Assembly: GCA_016868485.1 (NCBI GenBank)
Contig: VGGT01000079.1
Coordinates: forward strand, 1 to 8,047
Length of the DNA stretch: 8,047 nt
Direction of reading: 5' to 3'
Source of the DNA: Bacteroidota bacterium
Lineage (GTDB): Bacteria; Bacteroidota; Bacteroidia; UBA7662
The translations under genes and the position numbers were made by a program. Each line of letters begins with the position of its first letter. Position 1 is the stretch's first letter. Positions 1 to 6,767 of the stretch are shown in pieces. The notes below the pieces were generated by a model, which ran no database searches, was not told where the DNA came from, and saw nothing but the letters and a program-made list of their open reading frames with translations.

Positions 1-901
1 ACCTTGCCGCCCGCGCTGCAGATAAACCATACAAGGCTTGCTTTTCGCGCAATTGTGCGGCCTTTAGTTCGGGCATACGTTGCTCGGCTTGGGCATACAA
101 TGCTTGAATGCCGATTTCTAATGGTGATTGCAGGTCAAATTGAGTGGCTTGCTTGATCCGGAATGAACTGGGATCGGGCAACTGCAATTGGAGCGCAAGA
201 TTAACCAGTGCATTGATGGTGGTGTTTCGGGCATTCACCAACGCCAACTCCTCACTGGACTCCTGTGCCCTGATGTTCAGTAGATTATCGATGCTCAAAG
301 CGCCGGCATCGACTAATTTTTGGATTCGTTCGCGTTGCGCACGGGTCATTTCCAATTGTTGTACAGCCGTTTCTTCTAGTTTTTCGGCCAGAAGAGCCTG
401 CAAATACAAGTTGGCGATGCTGAGGGCAATGTTGTTTTTGGTGCTGTTTAAATCCTCCTTACTGGCTTCGAAGGCCATTTCCTGTGACTTAATACCCTGC
501 CTGAGTTGACCTCCTCCATACAGCAGGGCTCCACTCTGTAAACTCAACTGATTGGACTCGATGGTTTGTTCATCGAAGGTATTGGTGAACGGGTCGATGA
601 CCCTTCCGTTGTTGAGGCTGAGTGAACTACCTGCGTTGGCTGTGGGATAGCGACTTAGTTGCAGTTGACGAAGTTCATTTCTGTTGTTGGTGACTTGAAT
701 AGCAGCCTGCCGTATGCTTAGGTTGCTGTCGAGCGCATGTTTGATGCAACGTTCTAAAGTCCAAGCTCCTTCACTATGCGCATTCCTGACTGTTTGGGCG
801 CTGATGTAGGGTGTGAAAACCAAAATATACACCCATATCAATCCTAAAGATCTTCGAAGTACAATCTGTTCGAATCTGAATGTGTTTGTGATGATCTTCA
901 C
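1..901 (-). CDS. TolC-family outer membrane efflux protein, C-terminal part cut by window edge
   Basis: Outer-membrane channel component of a tripartite export or efflux system, which would pair with a periplasmic adaptor and an inner-membrane pump; neither lies in this window. The minus strand is open for 300 codons. A basic stretch (R16, R17) leads into a hydrophobic segment at about residues 19-34 and a likely cleavage after ISA35. The mature start has the family signature WTLERCIKHALDSNL (about 47-61). GRVIDPFTN (about 99-107) and the following YGGGQ resemble Bacteroidota TolC homologues. Long amphipathic Q/E/L-rich helices follow, and the last visible residues, SAARAAR, fit the second helical repeat of the family. 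The chosen start is GTG at 901-899: an in-frame TAA lies at 913-911 and no in-frame ATG occurs before the signal peptide. The family is usually about 430-480 residues, so roughly a third is missing. The transported substrate is unknown. Confidence 0.88.
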   Translation of the reverse strand, partial: MKIITNTFRFEQIVLRRSLGLIWVYILVFTPYISAQTVRNAHSEGAWTLERCIKHALDSNLSIRQAAIQVTNNRNELRQLQLSRYPTANAGSSLSLNNGRVIDPFTNTFDEQTIESNQLSLQSGALLYGGGQLRQGIKSQEMAFEASKEDLNSTKNNIALSIANLYLQALLAEKLEETAVQQLEMTRAQRERIQKLVDAGALSIDNLLNIRAQESSEELALVNARNTTINALVNLALQLQLPDPSSFRIKQATQFDLQSPLEIGIQALYAQAEQRMPELKAAQLREKQALYGLSAARAAR

Positions 902-937
902 AAGTACCGATTAATAGACTACTGAATAATAAACCTA

Positions 938-945
938 CAAAAATA
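938..945 (-). promoter_or_regulatory. Putative Bacteroidota -7 promoter box for the tolC-like gene
   Basis: Read on the minus strand this is TATTTTTG, an exact match to the Bacteroidota housekeeping -7 consensus TAnnTTTG. A transcription start a few bases downstream would leave a leader of about 30 nt before the GTG at 901, a sensible distance. No good -33 TTTG is seen 19-21 bp further upstream, so the assignment rests on the -7 box and its position. Confidence 0.45.
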
Positions 946-1024
946 GGCAGAATTCACCCATTATCGGCTATATCCGCCTCGTTTTAGTCGGCCGCTCAGC
1001 GCATGTAAACACGAGCCCCATCCT

Positions 1025-1048
1025 AAATGCACACTTAAATGCACACTT
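1025..1048. repeat. Perfect 12-bp tandem direct repeat upstream of susC
   Basis: AAATGCACACTT occurs twice back to back (1025-1036 and 1037-1048). The second copy runs into the palindrome CACAC-TTT-GTGTG (1042-1054). The block lies about 90 bp upstream of the susC-like start, in the divergent tolC/susC region, where a regulator could bind. No regulator gene is adjacent. Function is inferred from position only; a chance replication-slippage duplication is also possible. Confidence 0.6.
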
Positions 1049-1054
1049 TGTGTG
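1042..1054. promoter_or_regulatory. Small palindrome, candidate operator
   Basis: CACAC-TTT-GTGTG is a perfect 5-bp inverted repeat with a 3-nt centre. It overlaps the second copy of the 12-bp direct repeat and lies between the tolC-like and susC-like genes. It is too short to be a terminator and has no T tract. A protein-binding site is the most natural reading, but nothing in the sequence identifies the protein. Confidence 0.25.
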
Positions 1055-1136
1055 GATAAGTTCTTGATGGACTTTGAAGCGATTGAATAAAAATCTCCAT
1101 AAATTCCATTTTTTTTCTTAACCTTAAATTAACTTT

Positions 1137-4100
1137 ATGAACTCAAACAAACTTTTTCTCTGGTTGGTTTGCTGGCTGGTTCCGATGGGACTCGCCTCAG
1201 CTCAATCGCTCACGGCAACAGGAATCATTCGTGATGCCGGCCAAAAGACACCGCTCTCGGGGGTTGCCGTTGTGGAAACGGGCACAACCAATGGCACCAT
1301 TTCCGATGCAGAAGGCCGATTCCGTCTGCGGGTGGCATCGCCCAACTCATCCCTCAGTTTTACCTATTTGGGGATGGAGAAGCTCACATTGAAGGTCACT
1401 GCAACTCCGATGGAGGTGATGATGTCGCCTGATGCCGAGCAATTGGGCGAAGTGGTAATTACCGCTTTGGGCATCAGCCGCGAAAAAAAGGCACTGGGTT
1501 ATAGTGTTGAACAAGTCGGCGGAGCTGAAATCCGTGCCTCTGGCGAAAGCAATATGGTTTCCGCTATGTCGGCCAAGGCTGCCGGCGTTCAGGTAACCGC
1601 ATCGAGTGGTGCCGCTGGCGCTGCATCCTACATTAAAATAAGAGGTAATGCCTCGTTTAGTGCAAACGACAATCAACCGCTGTTTGTGGTCGATGGGGTG
1701 CCGATCGACAATTCTCAACTCAACACGGAAGACTTGCGGGGTGGTGTTGCCCTATCCAACCGCGCCATCGACATCAACCCCGATGATATCGAAGATATTT
1801 CCGTATTGAAAGGCGGGGCTGCTGCCTCGCTATATGGCACACGGGGCGCTAATGGTGTGATTTTGATCACCACCAAGAAGGGCAAGTTTAACCGTCCGTT
1901 TACTGTCGATTACTCTTCCTCCATGGAAACCATGTCGCCCAACAAACTGCCTGAATTGCAGGATACTTATGCTCAAGGACTTGGGGTATATCGTTCCTTT
2001 GCCAATGGTAACTCTACCCCTTTCTCTTGGGGTCCAAAAGTTAGTGATTTAGGCTTTACCAGCAGTGGAAGCATCACGGGCGTTGATTCTTTAATGGCTC
2101 CTGGCACAAAAGGAAGCGTCCCCAAATTCAATCAGTATGATTTCTTCCGCACGGGCTACCGATTCAACAACAACTTAAGTGTTTCTGGAGGAAATGACCG
2201 CACCACTTATTATATGTCTGTCGGTAACCTTCGCGAATCGGGGATCATCCCATTGAACGACTTCAGCCGAACAACCGTGCGGGCGAGTGGCATGGCTCAG
2301 GTATCACAAAAGATGAAGTTATCATCATCGGTTAATTTCTCGACGTCAGGAGGACAGCGCATCCAACAGGGTTCTAATACATCCGGACTCATGTTGGGTT
2401 TGTTGCGCACTTCACCCACATTCGATAACTCTGGTGGCGCCTCTGAGGCCGATGATCCGGCTTCGTACCTATTGCCCAATGGCACACAACGCAGGTACCA
2501 TACCACCTACGACAATCCCTATTGGACCATAAACCAAAACCCGTTCAACGACAAAGTGAATCGTGTGCAAGGATATGTGCAGGCCGATTACAATGCGACT
2601 GATTGGCTAAGCTTTATGTACCGCCTGGGAACAGATAACTATACGGATAGACGAACGCAGGTTTTTGCGCGTCAATCACGGAATGCGGTTAATGGCCGAA
2701 TTATCGAAGACGTTTACACCTGGTCGGAGTTGAACAGCGACCTCGTGGCGCGTGCTAAAAAGCAATTCGGCGACCTTGATGCCAACCTGATGTTGGGTTG
2801 GAACGTGAACCAGCGCAACCTCGATAATGTTTATGCACAGGGTGACGGGTATGCATTAGAAGGCTTTAACAACCTTTCAAATGCCTCCAATATCATTGCT
2901 TCACAAAGTGTACAACGCCGTCGTCTGGCTGGCGTTTATGGCGAGTTGTCGCTCGGCTATCAAAATCAGTTCTTCTTGACAGCCACTGCAAGGGGCGACC
3001 AGGCCTCTACTTTTGGGGATGTTTCGCAGGTGATCTTCTACCCCTCCCTCAGTGGAAGCTGGATTTTCACGGAAACAATTGGCATGAGTACGGGGACGCT
3101 GAGCTCAGGTAAACTACGCTTTTCTACAGCGAAAGTGGGACTTGAGCCTGCATTTGGTTCTAACCGGACCTATTTCAACAAAGCCAGCTCTCTGTCTGGC
3201 TGGATCGATGGAGTACAATTTCCCTTTGGCACAACAACGGGTTTCTCTTTATCGGATGTTTTGGGAAACCCCAACCTACGTCCTGAATTCACACAAACCA
3301 ATGAAATCGGATTGGAATTGGGACTACTCGATAACCGCGTGACTGTCGATCTGACCTATTACAACCAACAGTCGAAAGACCTGATCGTGGCGGTGCCCGT
3401 TGCGGGATCTACCGGGTTCACCAATATGTACCAAAACATTGGTCAGATGGAAAACAAGGGTATAGAGTTGAATACCCGCATCAAACTGATCGACAACAAT
3501 TCGGTGAAATGGAATGCTGGCGTGGTATTTACGCGCAACCGCAATAAGGTTATTGAACTAGCGCCTGGCGTAGATGTCATTGACTTGCCTTGGGGCTTTT
3601 TCGGTGCCAACCAACGTCTCGTAAAAGGCGAGGCCTATGGAACCCTGTATGGAGATGACTGGGAGCGCGACGCCAATGGCAATGCCTTGGTAGATGAAAA
3701 CGGCTACCCTATCTATTCATCTACGGAAGTGGTTGTTGGTAACCCGAACCCGGATTGGCTCATGGGCATTAATTCCGATATCAGTTGGGGTAATTGGAGC
3801 ATGGATATGTTGTGGGACATTCGTCAGGGTGGCGACATCTGGAACGGTACCCGTGGAGCCCTTTACTATTTCGGAACGCATGCTGATGTAGGCGGAGATC
3901 GTTCGGGCGAGTTCGTATGGACGGACGTTAAAACCGGAAATACGGGTGTTTACGCGCCTGGCACCATCATCAATGGCGAGGATGTGAGTGGACAGGCCAA
4001 CAACACCCCTGTTCCTGCTGATTACACTTCGTACGCCGCAGGTCCGCTCAGTGGCTTTACTGGTGCTTCTAGTCCATTCATCGAAGACGGATCGTGGGTT

Positions 4101-4334
4101 CGCTTGCGTCAGTTGTCATTGAACTACCGCCTGCCTTCGAATTACTTCAAATCCGGAAGTACACTAAAGGGCATTACGCTTGGTGTATCCGGAAGAAACT
4201 TGTTGTTGTTTACCGACTACAAAGGCATCGACCCCGAGACGAACCTTTCAGGTGCTACCAACAGCCAGGGCGCCGATTATTTCAATATGCCCAACACGAA
4301 GGGCGTTATCTTCAGTCTGAAAGCCAACTTCTAA
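1137..4334 (+). CDS. SusC/RagA-family TonB-dependent outer membrane transporter
   Basis: Energy-dependent outer-membrane importer that works with the SusD-like lipoprotein encoded 15 bp downstream. A signal peptide spans residues 1-22 (cleavage ASA|Q). A carboxypeptidase-D regulatory-like beta-sandwich covers about 25-97, with TGIIRD, PLSGVAV and DAEGRFRLRV. EQLGEVVITALGISREKKAL (101-120) is the SusC-family junction before the plug. The plug domain (about 120-250) carries KAAGVQV, IKIRGN, PLFVVDGVPIDN and the characteristic LKGGAAASLYGTRGANGV followed by ILITTKKGK. The rest is the 22-stranded barrel, with NPNLRPE and ENKGIELN motifs, ending in ...IFSLKANF with the C-terminal Phe expected for outer-membrane insertion. 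The 1065 residues match the usual size and no break is seen. ATG 1137 is the only start giving an intact signal peptide. No N-terminal anti-sigma-interacting (STN) domain is visible. The substrate cannot be told from sequence. Confidence 0.96.
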   Translation: MNSNKLFLWLVCWLVPMGLASAQSLTATGIIRDAGQKTPLSGVAVVETGTTNGTISDAEGRFRLRVASPNSSLSFTYLGMEKLTLKVTATPMEVMMSPDAEQLGEVVITALGISREKKALGYSVEQVGGAEIRASGESNMVSAMSAKAAGVQVTASSGAAGAASYIKIRGNASFSANDNQPLFVVDGVPIDNSQLNTEDLRGGVALSNRAIDINPDDIEDISVLKGGAAASLYGTRGANGVILITTKKGKFNRPFTVDYSSSMETMSPNKLPELQDTYAQGLGVYRSFANGNSTPFSWGPKVSDLGFTSSGSITGVDSLMAPGTKGSVPKFNQYDFFRTGYRFNNNLSVSGGNDRTTYYMSVGNLRESGIIPLNDFSRTTVRASGMAQVSQKMKLSSSVNFSTSGGQRIQQGSNTSGLMLGLLRTSPTFDNSGGASEADDPASYLLPNGTQRRYHTTYDNPYWTINQNPFNDKVNRVQGYVQADYNATDWLSFMYRLGTDNYTDRRTQVFARQSRNAVNGRIIEDVYTWSELNSDLVARAKKQFGDLDANLMLGWNVNQRNLDNVYAQGDGYALEGFNNLSNASNIIASQSVQRRRLAGVYGELSLGYQNQFFLTATARGDQASTFGDVSQVIFYPSLSGSWIFTETIGMSTGTLSSGKLRFSTAKVGLEPAFGSNRTYFNKASSLSGWIDGVQFPFGTTTGFSLSDVLGNPNLRPEFTQTNEIGLELGLLDNRVTVDLTYYNQQSKDLIVAVPVAGSTGFTNMYQNIGQMENKGIELNTRIKLIDNNSVKWNAGVVFTRNRNKVIELAPGVDVIDLPWGFFGANQRLVKGEAYGTLYGDDWERDANGNALVDENGYPIYSSTEVVVGNPNPDWLMGINSDISWGNWSMDMLWDIRQGGDIWNGTRGALYYFGTHADVGGDRSGEFVWTDVKTGNTGVYAPGTIINGEDVSGQANNTPVPADYTSYAAGPLSGFTGASSPFIEDGSWVRLRQLSLNYRLPSNYFKSGSTLKGITLGVSGRNLLLFTDYKGIDPETNLSGATNSQGADYFNMPNTKGVIFSLKANF

Positions 4335-4349
4335 AAACAGAAACAAAAC

Positions 4350-5666
4350 ATGAAAAAGCTATCTTTTATTTCTCTCAGCTTCCTGCTTTTTGTTTTGGCA
4401 GGATGTTCAAAGGATTGGTTAGAGGAGTATACTACCGATCCTGCTCGTCCGTCGGACGTATCCGTACAGGTCCTACTGCCTTCTGCCCAAATTTCCTTTG
4501 GAATGGCACAGGGCGATGCGGTGGCCCGACTCACATCCATTTTTATGCAGCAAATGACCGGCACCGACCGGCAGTCACTCGCACACAATCGCTATGCACA
4601 GATCGGTGAGGCAGACTTTGATCAGGTGTGGTCCGATAATGGCTACGCCGGTGGGCTGTATGACCTGAAGATCATTATCGACAAAACAGAGGCCACTTCT
4701 CCCAATTATGCGGGCGTGGCCAAAGTAATGACCGCCATGTATTTGGGGCACTTTACCGACATCTGGGGGGAAATTCCCTACAGCGATGCCCTGAAGGGTG
4801 CCGATGGGTTAAATCCATCTTATGATTCTCAGGAGCAGATTTACGCGCAGATCATGACTTTGTTGGATGAGGCCATCGTGAATATGGCGGCCACAACATC
4901 GGCCATCAAACCGGGTGCCGAAGACCTGGTATATGCAGGGAGTTTGAGCAAGTGGACCAAATTAGCCCACTCACTTAAAGCGCGCTACATGAACCATCTT
5001 TCCAAAAAACCGGGCTACAACCCTGCGGGAATACTCGCTGAAGTAGCCGCTGGTTTGGCTTCTAATGCTGATGATGCCCGGATTACTTTCCAGGTATCGC
5101 CCAATGCGAATCCCTGGTATCAGTTCAACACCCAACGTGCCGGTTATATTAGCCAGTTTGGCACCATGTATTCCATGATGGAGGGCAAAAACGATCCCAG
5201 AATCTCATTATATCGTTCCGCTGACTCCAGTGAAATGCCTGCCTATGGATCTGAAACTTCGCCATTGAATTTGATGACCTATGCTGAATTGAAGTTTATC
5301 GAGGCCGAAGTTCGTCAGCGCCAGTCATCGGGTGCTGGTGCAGCACTACGCGATGCGGTTGATGCCAATATGTCGTCGTTGGGGGTTTCCTCAGGGGCAG
5401 CCACAACCTATTTGAACGGTCTATCGGCTAACCCCACATTGGAACAAGTCATGAACGAAAAGTATGTGGCAATGTTCACCCATGTGGAAGCGTGGACCGA
5501 CTGGCGTCGCACCAATTTCCCGGCTTTATCTGTTTACCCGGGCGCTCAGTTCACGGAAATTCCACGGAGGCTTCCTTATCCCCAAAATGAGCGTTTATAC
5601 AACAAGAATTTCATCGACTTACAGGGCGCAGATGGATTTCTACAACGCCTTTGGTGGGATCAATAA
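4350..5666 (+). CDS. SusD/RagB-family nutrient-binding outer membrane lipoprotein (SusD-like_2 type)
   Basis: Surface lipoprotein that forms the lid over the SusC barrel and captures the nutrient. The signal peptide ends in a lipobox LAGC with lipidated Cys19. The following SKDWLEE has the Lys plus acidic residues seen in Bacteroidota surface-export signals. TPR-like helices include MYLGHFTDIWGEIPYSDAL (about 130-148) and KWTKLAHSLKARYMNHLS (201-218). Later landmarks are NDPR (281-284), LMTYAELKFIEAE (308-320), EKYVAMFTHVEAWTDWRRT (370-388), RRLPYPQNE (406-414) and a terminal WWDQ. These fit the SusD-like_2 branch rather than classical SusD. At 438 residues it is shorter than the roughly 480-530 common in this branch; the loop between NDPR and LMTYAE looks condensed. 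The 15-bp gap after susC and an A-rich leader ending ...ACAAAAC before ATG support cotranscription and this start. The ligand is unknown. Confidence 0.95.
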   Translation: MKKLSFISLSFLLFVLAGCSKDWLEEYTTDPARPSDVSVQVLLPSAQISFGMAQGDAVARLTSIFMQQMTGTDRQSLAHNRYAQIGEADFDQVWSDNGYAGGLYDLKIIIDKTEATSPNYAGVAKVMTAMYLGHFTDIWGEIPYSDALKGADGLNPSYDSQEQIYAQIMTLLDEAIVNMAATTSAIKPGAEDLVYAGSLSKWTKLAHSLKARYMNHLSKKPGYNPAGILAEVAAGLASNADDARITFQVSPNANPWYQFNTQRAGYISQFGTMYSMMEGKNDPRISLYRSADSSEMPAYGSETSPLNLMTYAELKFIEAEVRQRQSSGAGAALRDAVDANMSSLGVSSGAATTYLNGLSANPTLEQVMNEKYVAMFTHVEAWTDWRRTNFPALSVYPGAQFTEIPRRLPYPQNERLYNKNFIDLQGADGFLQRLWWDQ

Positions 5667-5680
5667 GCCCATCATCGGAC

Positions 5681-5716
5681 AAAAAAAGGCCGGTTCTCAC
5701 GAACCGGCTTTTTTTT
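5681..5716. terminator. Bidirectional intrinsic terminator between susD and sodA
   Basis: Perfect 8-bp stem GCCGGTTC / GAACCGGC (5689-5696 and 5701-5708) with a TCAC loop. It is preceded by seven A and followed by eight T, so a U tract follows the hairpin in either direction. It begins 14 bp after the susD-like stop and ends 20 bp from the sodA stop, where two converging transcripts need ending. Confidence 0.92.
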
Positions 5717-5736
5717 GCGTATTTAGCTACAGACCA

Positions 5737-6345
5737 TTAGTTTGCCGCGGCATACCTACGGCTTACTTCATCCCAATTCACAACATTCCAAAAAGCAGAG
5801 ATGTAGTCGGGGCGTCGGTTTTGGTACTTCAAGTAATAGGCATGCTCCCAAACGTCCAATCCCAAAACAGGGATCACATGGCAGTCGGTCACCACATCCA
5901 TCAGCGGGTTATCTTGATTGGGTGTGCTGCAAATCGATAGCTTTCCCTTTTCAGAGCACAGCCAGGCCCAGCCCGAACCAAATCGCGTGGCGGCTGCTTG
6001 GGCAAACTTCTCTTTAAATGTTTCGAATGAACCAAAATCGCGGGCTATTGCGCTGGCCAAATCACCGGTTGGGGCACCGCCACCATTGGGCGATAAAACG
6101 GTCCAAAACAAGCTGTGGTTAAAGTGGCCTCCGCCATTGTTCCGAACCGCGGGTGACAGTTGACTCACAATGGACATCAACTCCTCCAGCGATTTTCCTT
6201 CATGAGGCGTCCCGGTGAGGGCGGCGTTTAGGTTGTTGACATAGGCTGCGTGGTGTTTTCCATGATGAATTTGCATGGTGTTTGCATCGATGTGCGGCTC
6301 AAGCGCATCATAGGCATAAGGGAGAGAAGGTAATTCGAATGACAT
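5737..6345 (-). CDS. sodA: Superoxide dismutase, Mn-type (Fe/Mn family)
   Basis: Converts superoxide to oxygen and hydrogen peroxide. There is no signal peptide, so it is probably cytoplasmic. The 202 residues are full length. The N-terminal helical domain has [13 protein letters not shown], and [15 protein letters not shown] supplies metal ligand His27; NHSLFW supplies His77. The C-terminal domain carries FGSGWAWL and [18 protein letters not shown], with ligands Asp164 and His168. GGGHFNH near 71-77 and Gln144 in NQDNPLMD are the pattern of Mn enzymes; Fe enzymes usually place the active-site Gln in the first domain. Cambialistic activity cannot be excluded. The start is ATG 6345-6343, which gives [13 protein letters not shown] and has an A-rich leader (...AAAACCAACAAA). 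The frame stays open 86 codons further upstream to ATG 6603, but that stretch does not resemble the family. The gene converges on susD and diverges from a metal-binding protein gene. Confidence 0.96.
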   Translation of the reverse strand: MSFELPSLPYAYDALEPHIDANTMQIHHGKHHAAYVNNLNAALTGTPHEGKSLEELMSIVSQLSPAVRNNGGGHFNHSLFWTVLSPNGGGAPTGDLASAIARDFGSFETFKEKFAQAAATRFGSGWAWLCSEKGKLSICSTPNQDNPLMDVVTDCHVIPVLGLDVWEHAYYLKYQNRRPDYISAFWNVVNWDEVSRRYAAAN

Positions 6346-6568
6346 TTTGTTGGTTTTAGAATGAAGAATATGTTGATTAATGAAGGATTCCGTGAACTTA
6401 TTTGGCCATGTGACACCTGGAGAGGCATTTGCTGTACCTGACCAAATTGGCGGGAGGAAGAATCGAGATGTTGCCCCGGGAGAATTGACCGCACGTGAAT
6501 GGTCACTGGGTTTTAGCGGGTCGACTGTCCTAAGCTGTACTTCAATGGATTCTGCAGGAGGTTGGAGC

Positions 6569-6595
6569 GGTGGTAGAGGCGGAAGAGGCGGTAGA
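6569..6595. repeat. Three tandem 9-bp units
   Basis: GGTGGTAGA, GGCGGAAGA and GGCGGTAGA lie in direct succession, differing at one or two positions each; a weaker fourth copy (GGTTGGAGC, 6560-6568) precedes them. On the minus strand, in frame with sodA, they would read as LPP repeats. Such a short low-complexity repeat can arise by slippage and is not by itself evidence of coding. Confidence 0.6.
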
Positions 6596-6687
6596 AAGAA
6601 CATAGGCGATCATCATTTATGATGCAAAATAAACACAGAAATCGGGGAAAGAGTTTTGTTGGTCAAATATCGTTGGCACACCATTCA

Positions 6688-6717
6688 CAGTTTAAAAAGC
6701 CCTATGATTTAAGACTG
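6688..6717. repeat. Imperfect inverted repeat upstream of the metal-binding protein gene
   Basis: CAGT-TTAAA (6688-6696) is complementary to TTTAA-G-ACTG (6708-6717), giving nine base pairs with one bulged G (6713) and an 11-nt loop. It is AT-rich and has no T tract on either side. It could be a regulator site or a weak RNA hairpin; the sequence does not decide between them. Confidence 0.35.
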
Positions 6718-6731
6718 TTCGAAATTAATTA

Positions 6732-6745
6732 TTAGGGCGGTCTAA
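6732..6745. promoter_or_regulatory. Candidate DtxR-family metalloregulator operator
   Basis: TTAGG-GCGG-TCTAA is a near-palindrome (four of five bases in each arm match) resembling the TTAGG...CCTAA half-sites recognised by DtxR/IdeR-type iron or manganese repressors. It lies 6 bp upstream of the putative -7 box and 22 bp before the metal-binding protein start, so an occupied site would block transcription. Assignment rests on sequence resemblance and position; no repressor gene is in the window. Confidence 0.3.
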
Positions 6746-6751
6746 ATTTCG

Positions 6752-6759
6752 TATTTTTG
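6752..6759 (+). promoter_or_regulatory. Putative Bacteroidota -7 promoter box for the metal-binding protein gene
   Basis: TATTTTTG matches TAnnTTTG exactly and is identical to the octamer upstream of the tolC-like gene. It ends only 8 bp before ATG 6768, so the transcript would be almost leaderless, or translation starts further downstream. No clear -33 TTTG is seen; the best-spaced tetramer is TTAT at 6729-6732. Confidence 0.4.
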
Positions 6760-6767
6760 CATTTCAT

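Larger units (their letters stand above)
6346..6767. other. 422-bp divergent intergenic region between sodA and the metal-binding protein gene
   Basis: I see no convincing gene here. It is long for a bacterial divergent spacer. Reading leftward, the sodA frame has no stop from 6603 to 6346 and would encode an LPP-repeat, Pro/Ser-rich peptide. The plus strand is also open over much of it in another frame (about 6380-6622). Neither translation looks like a known domain. It contains a 9-bp triplicate repeat (6569-6595), a 6-bp inverted repeat CATCAT-TT-ATGATG (6611-6624), a short stem TGACC/GGTCA (6486-6490 and 6501-6505), a longer inverted repeat (6688-6717), a DtxR-like palindrome (6732-6745) and a -7 box (6752-6759). 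It may be a dispersed repeat element plus regulatory DNA. Confidence 0.5.

Noticed and set aside
144..509. Plus-strand open frame of 121 codons inside the TolC-like gene
   Set aside because: It is antisense to a well-conserved TolC coding frame; its translation is Ser/Cys-rich and shows no domain pattern.
1347..1718. Minus-strand open frame opposite the SusC regulatory and plug domains
   Set aside because: It is a shadow of a strongly conserved reading frame; the translation has no recognisable fold or start context.
4094..4609. Plus-strand open frame of 171 codons spanning the susC/susD junction
   Set aside because: It overlaps the end of SusC and the lipobox region of SusD in another frame; both of those are clear family members.
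6346..6603. Annotating SodA as a 288-residue protein from ATG 6603
   Set aside because: The 86 extra residues are low-complexity and unlike any SOD N-terminus; [13 protein letters not shown] is the canonical start and has an A-rich leader.
6380..6622. Plus-strand 80-codon open frame ending in a Gly/Arg-rich tail
   Set aside because: The Gly/Arg tail comes from the 9-bp repeat read in another frame; no start signal or homology pattern is visible, and a simple repeat explains it.
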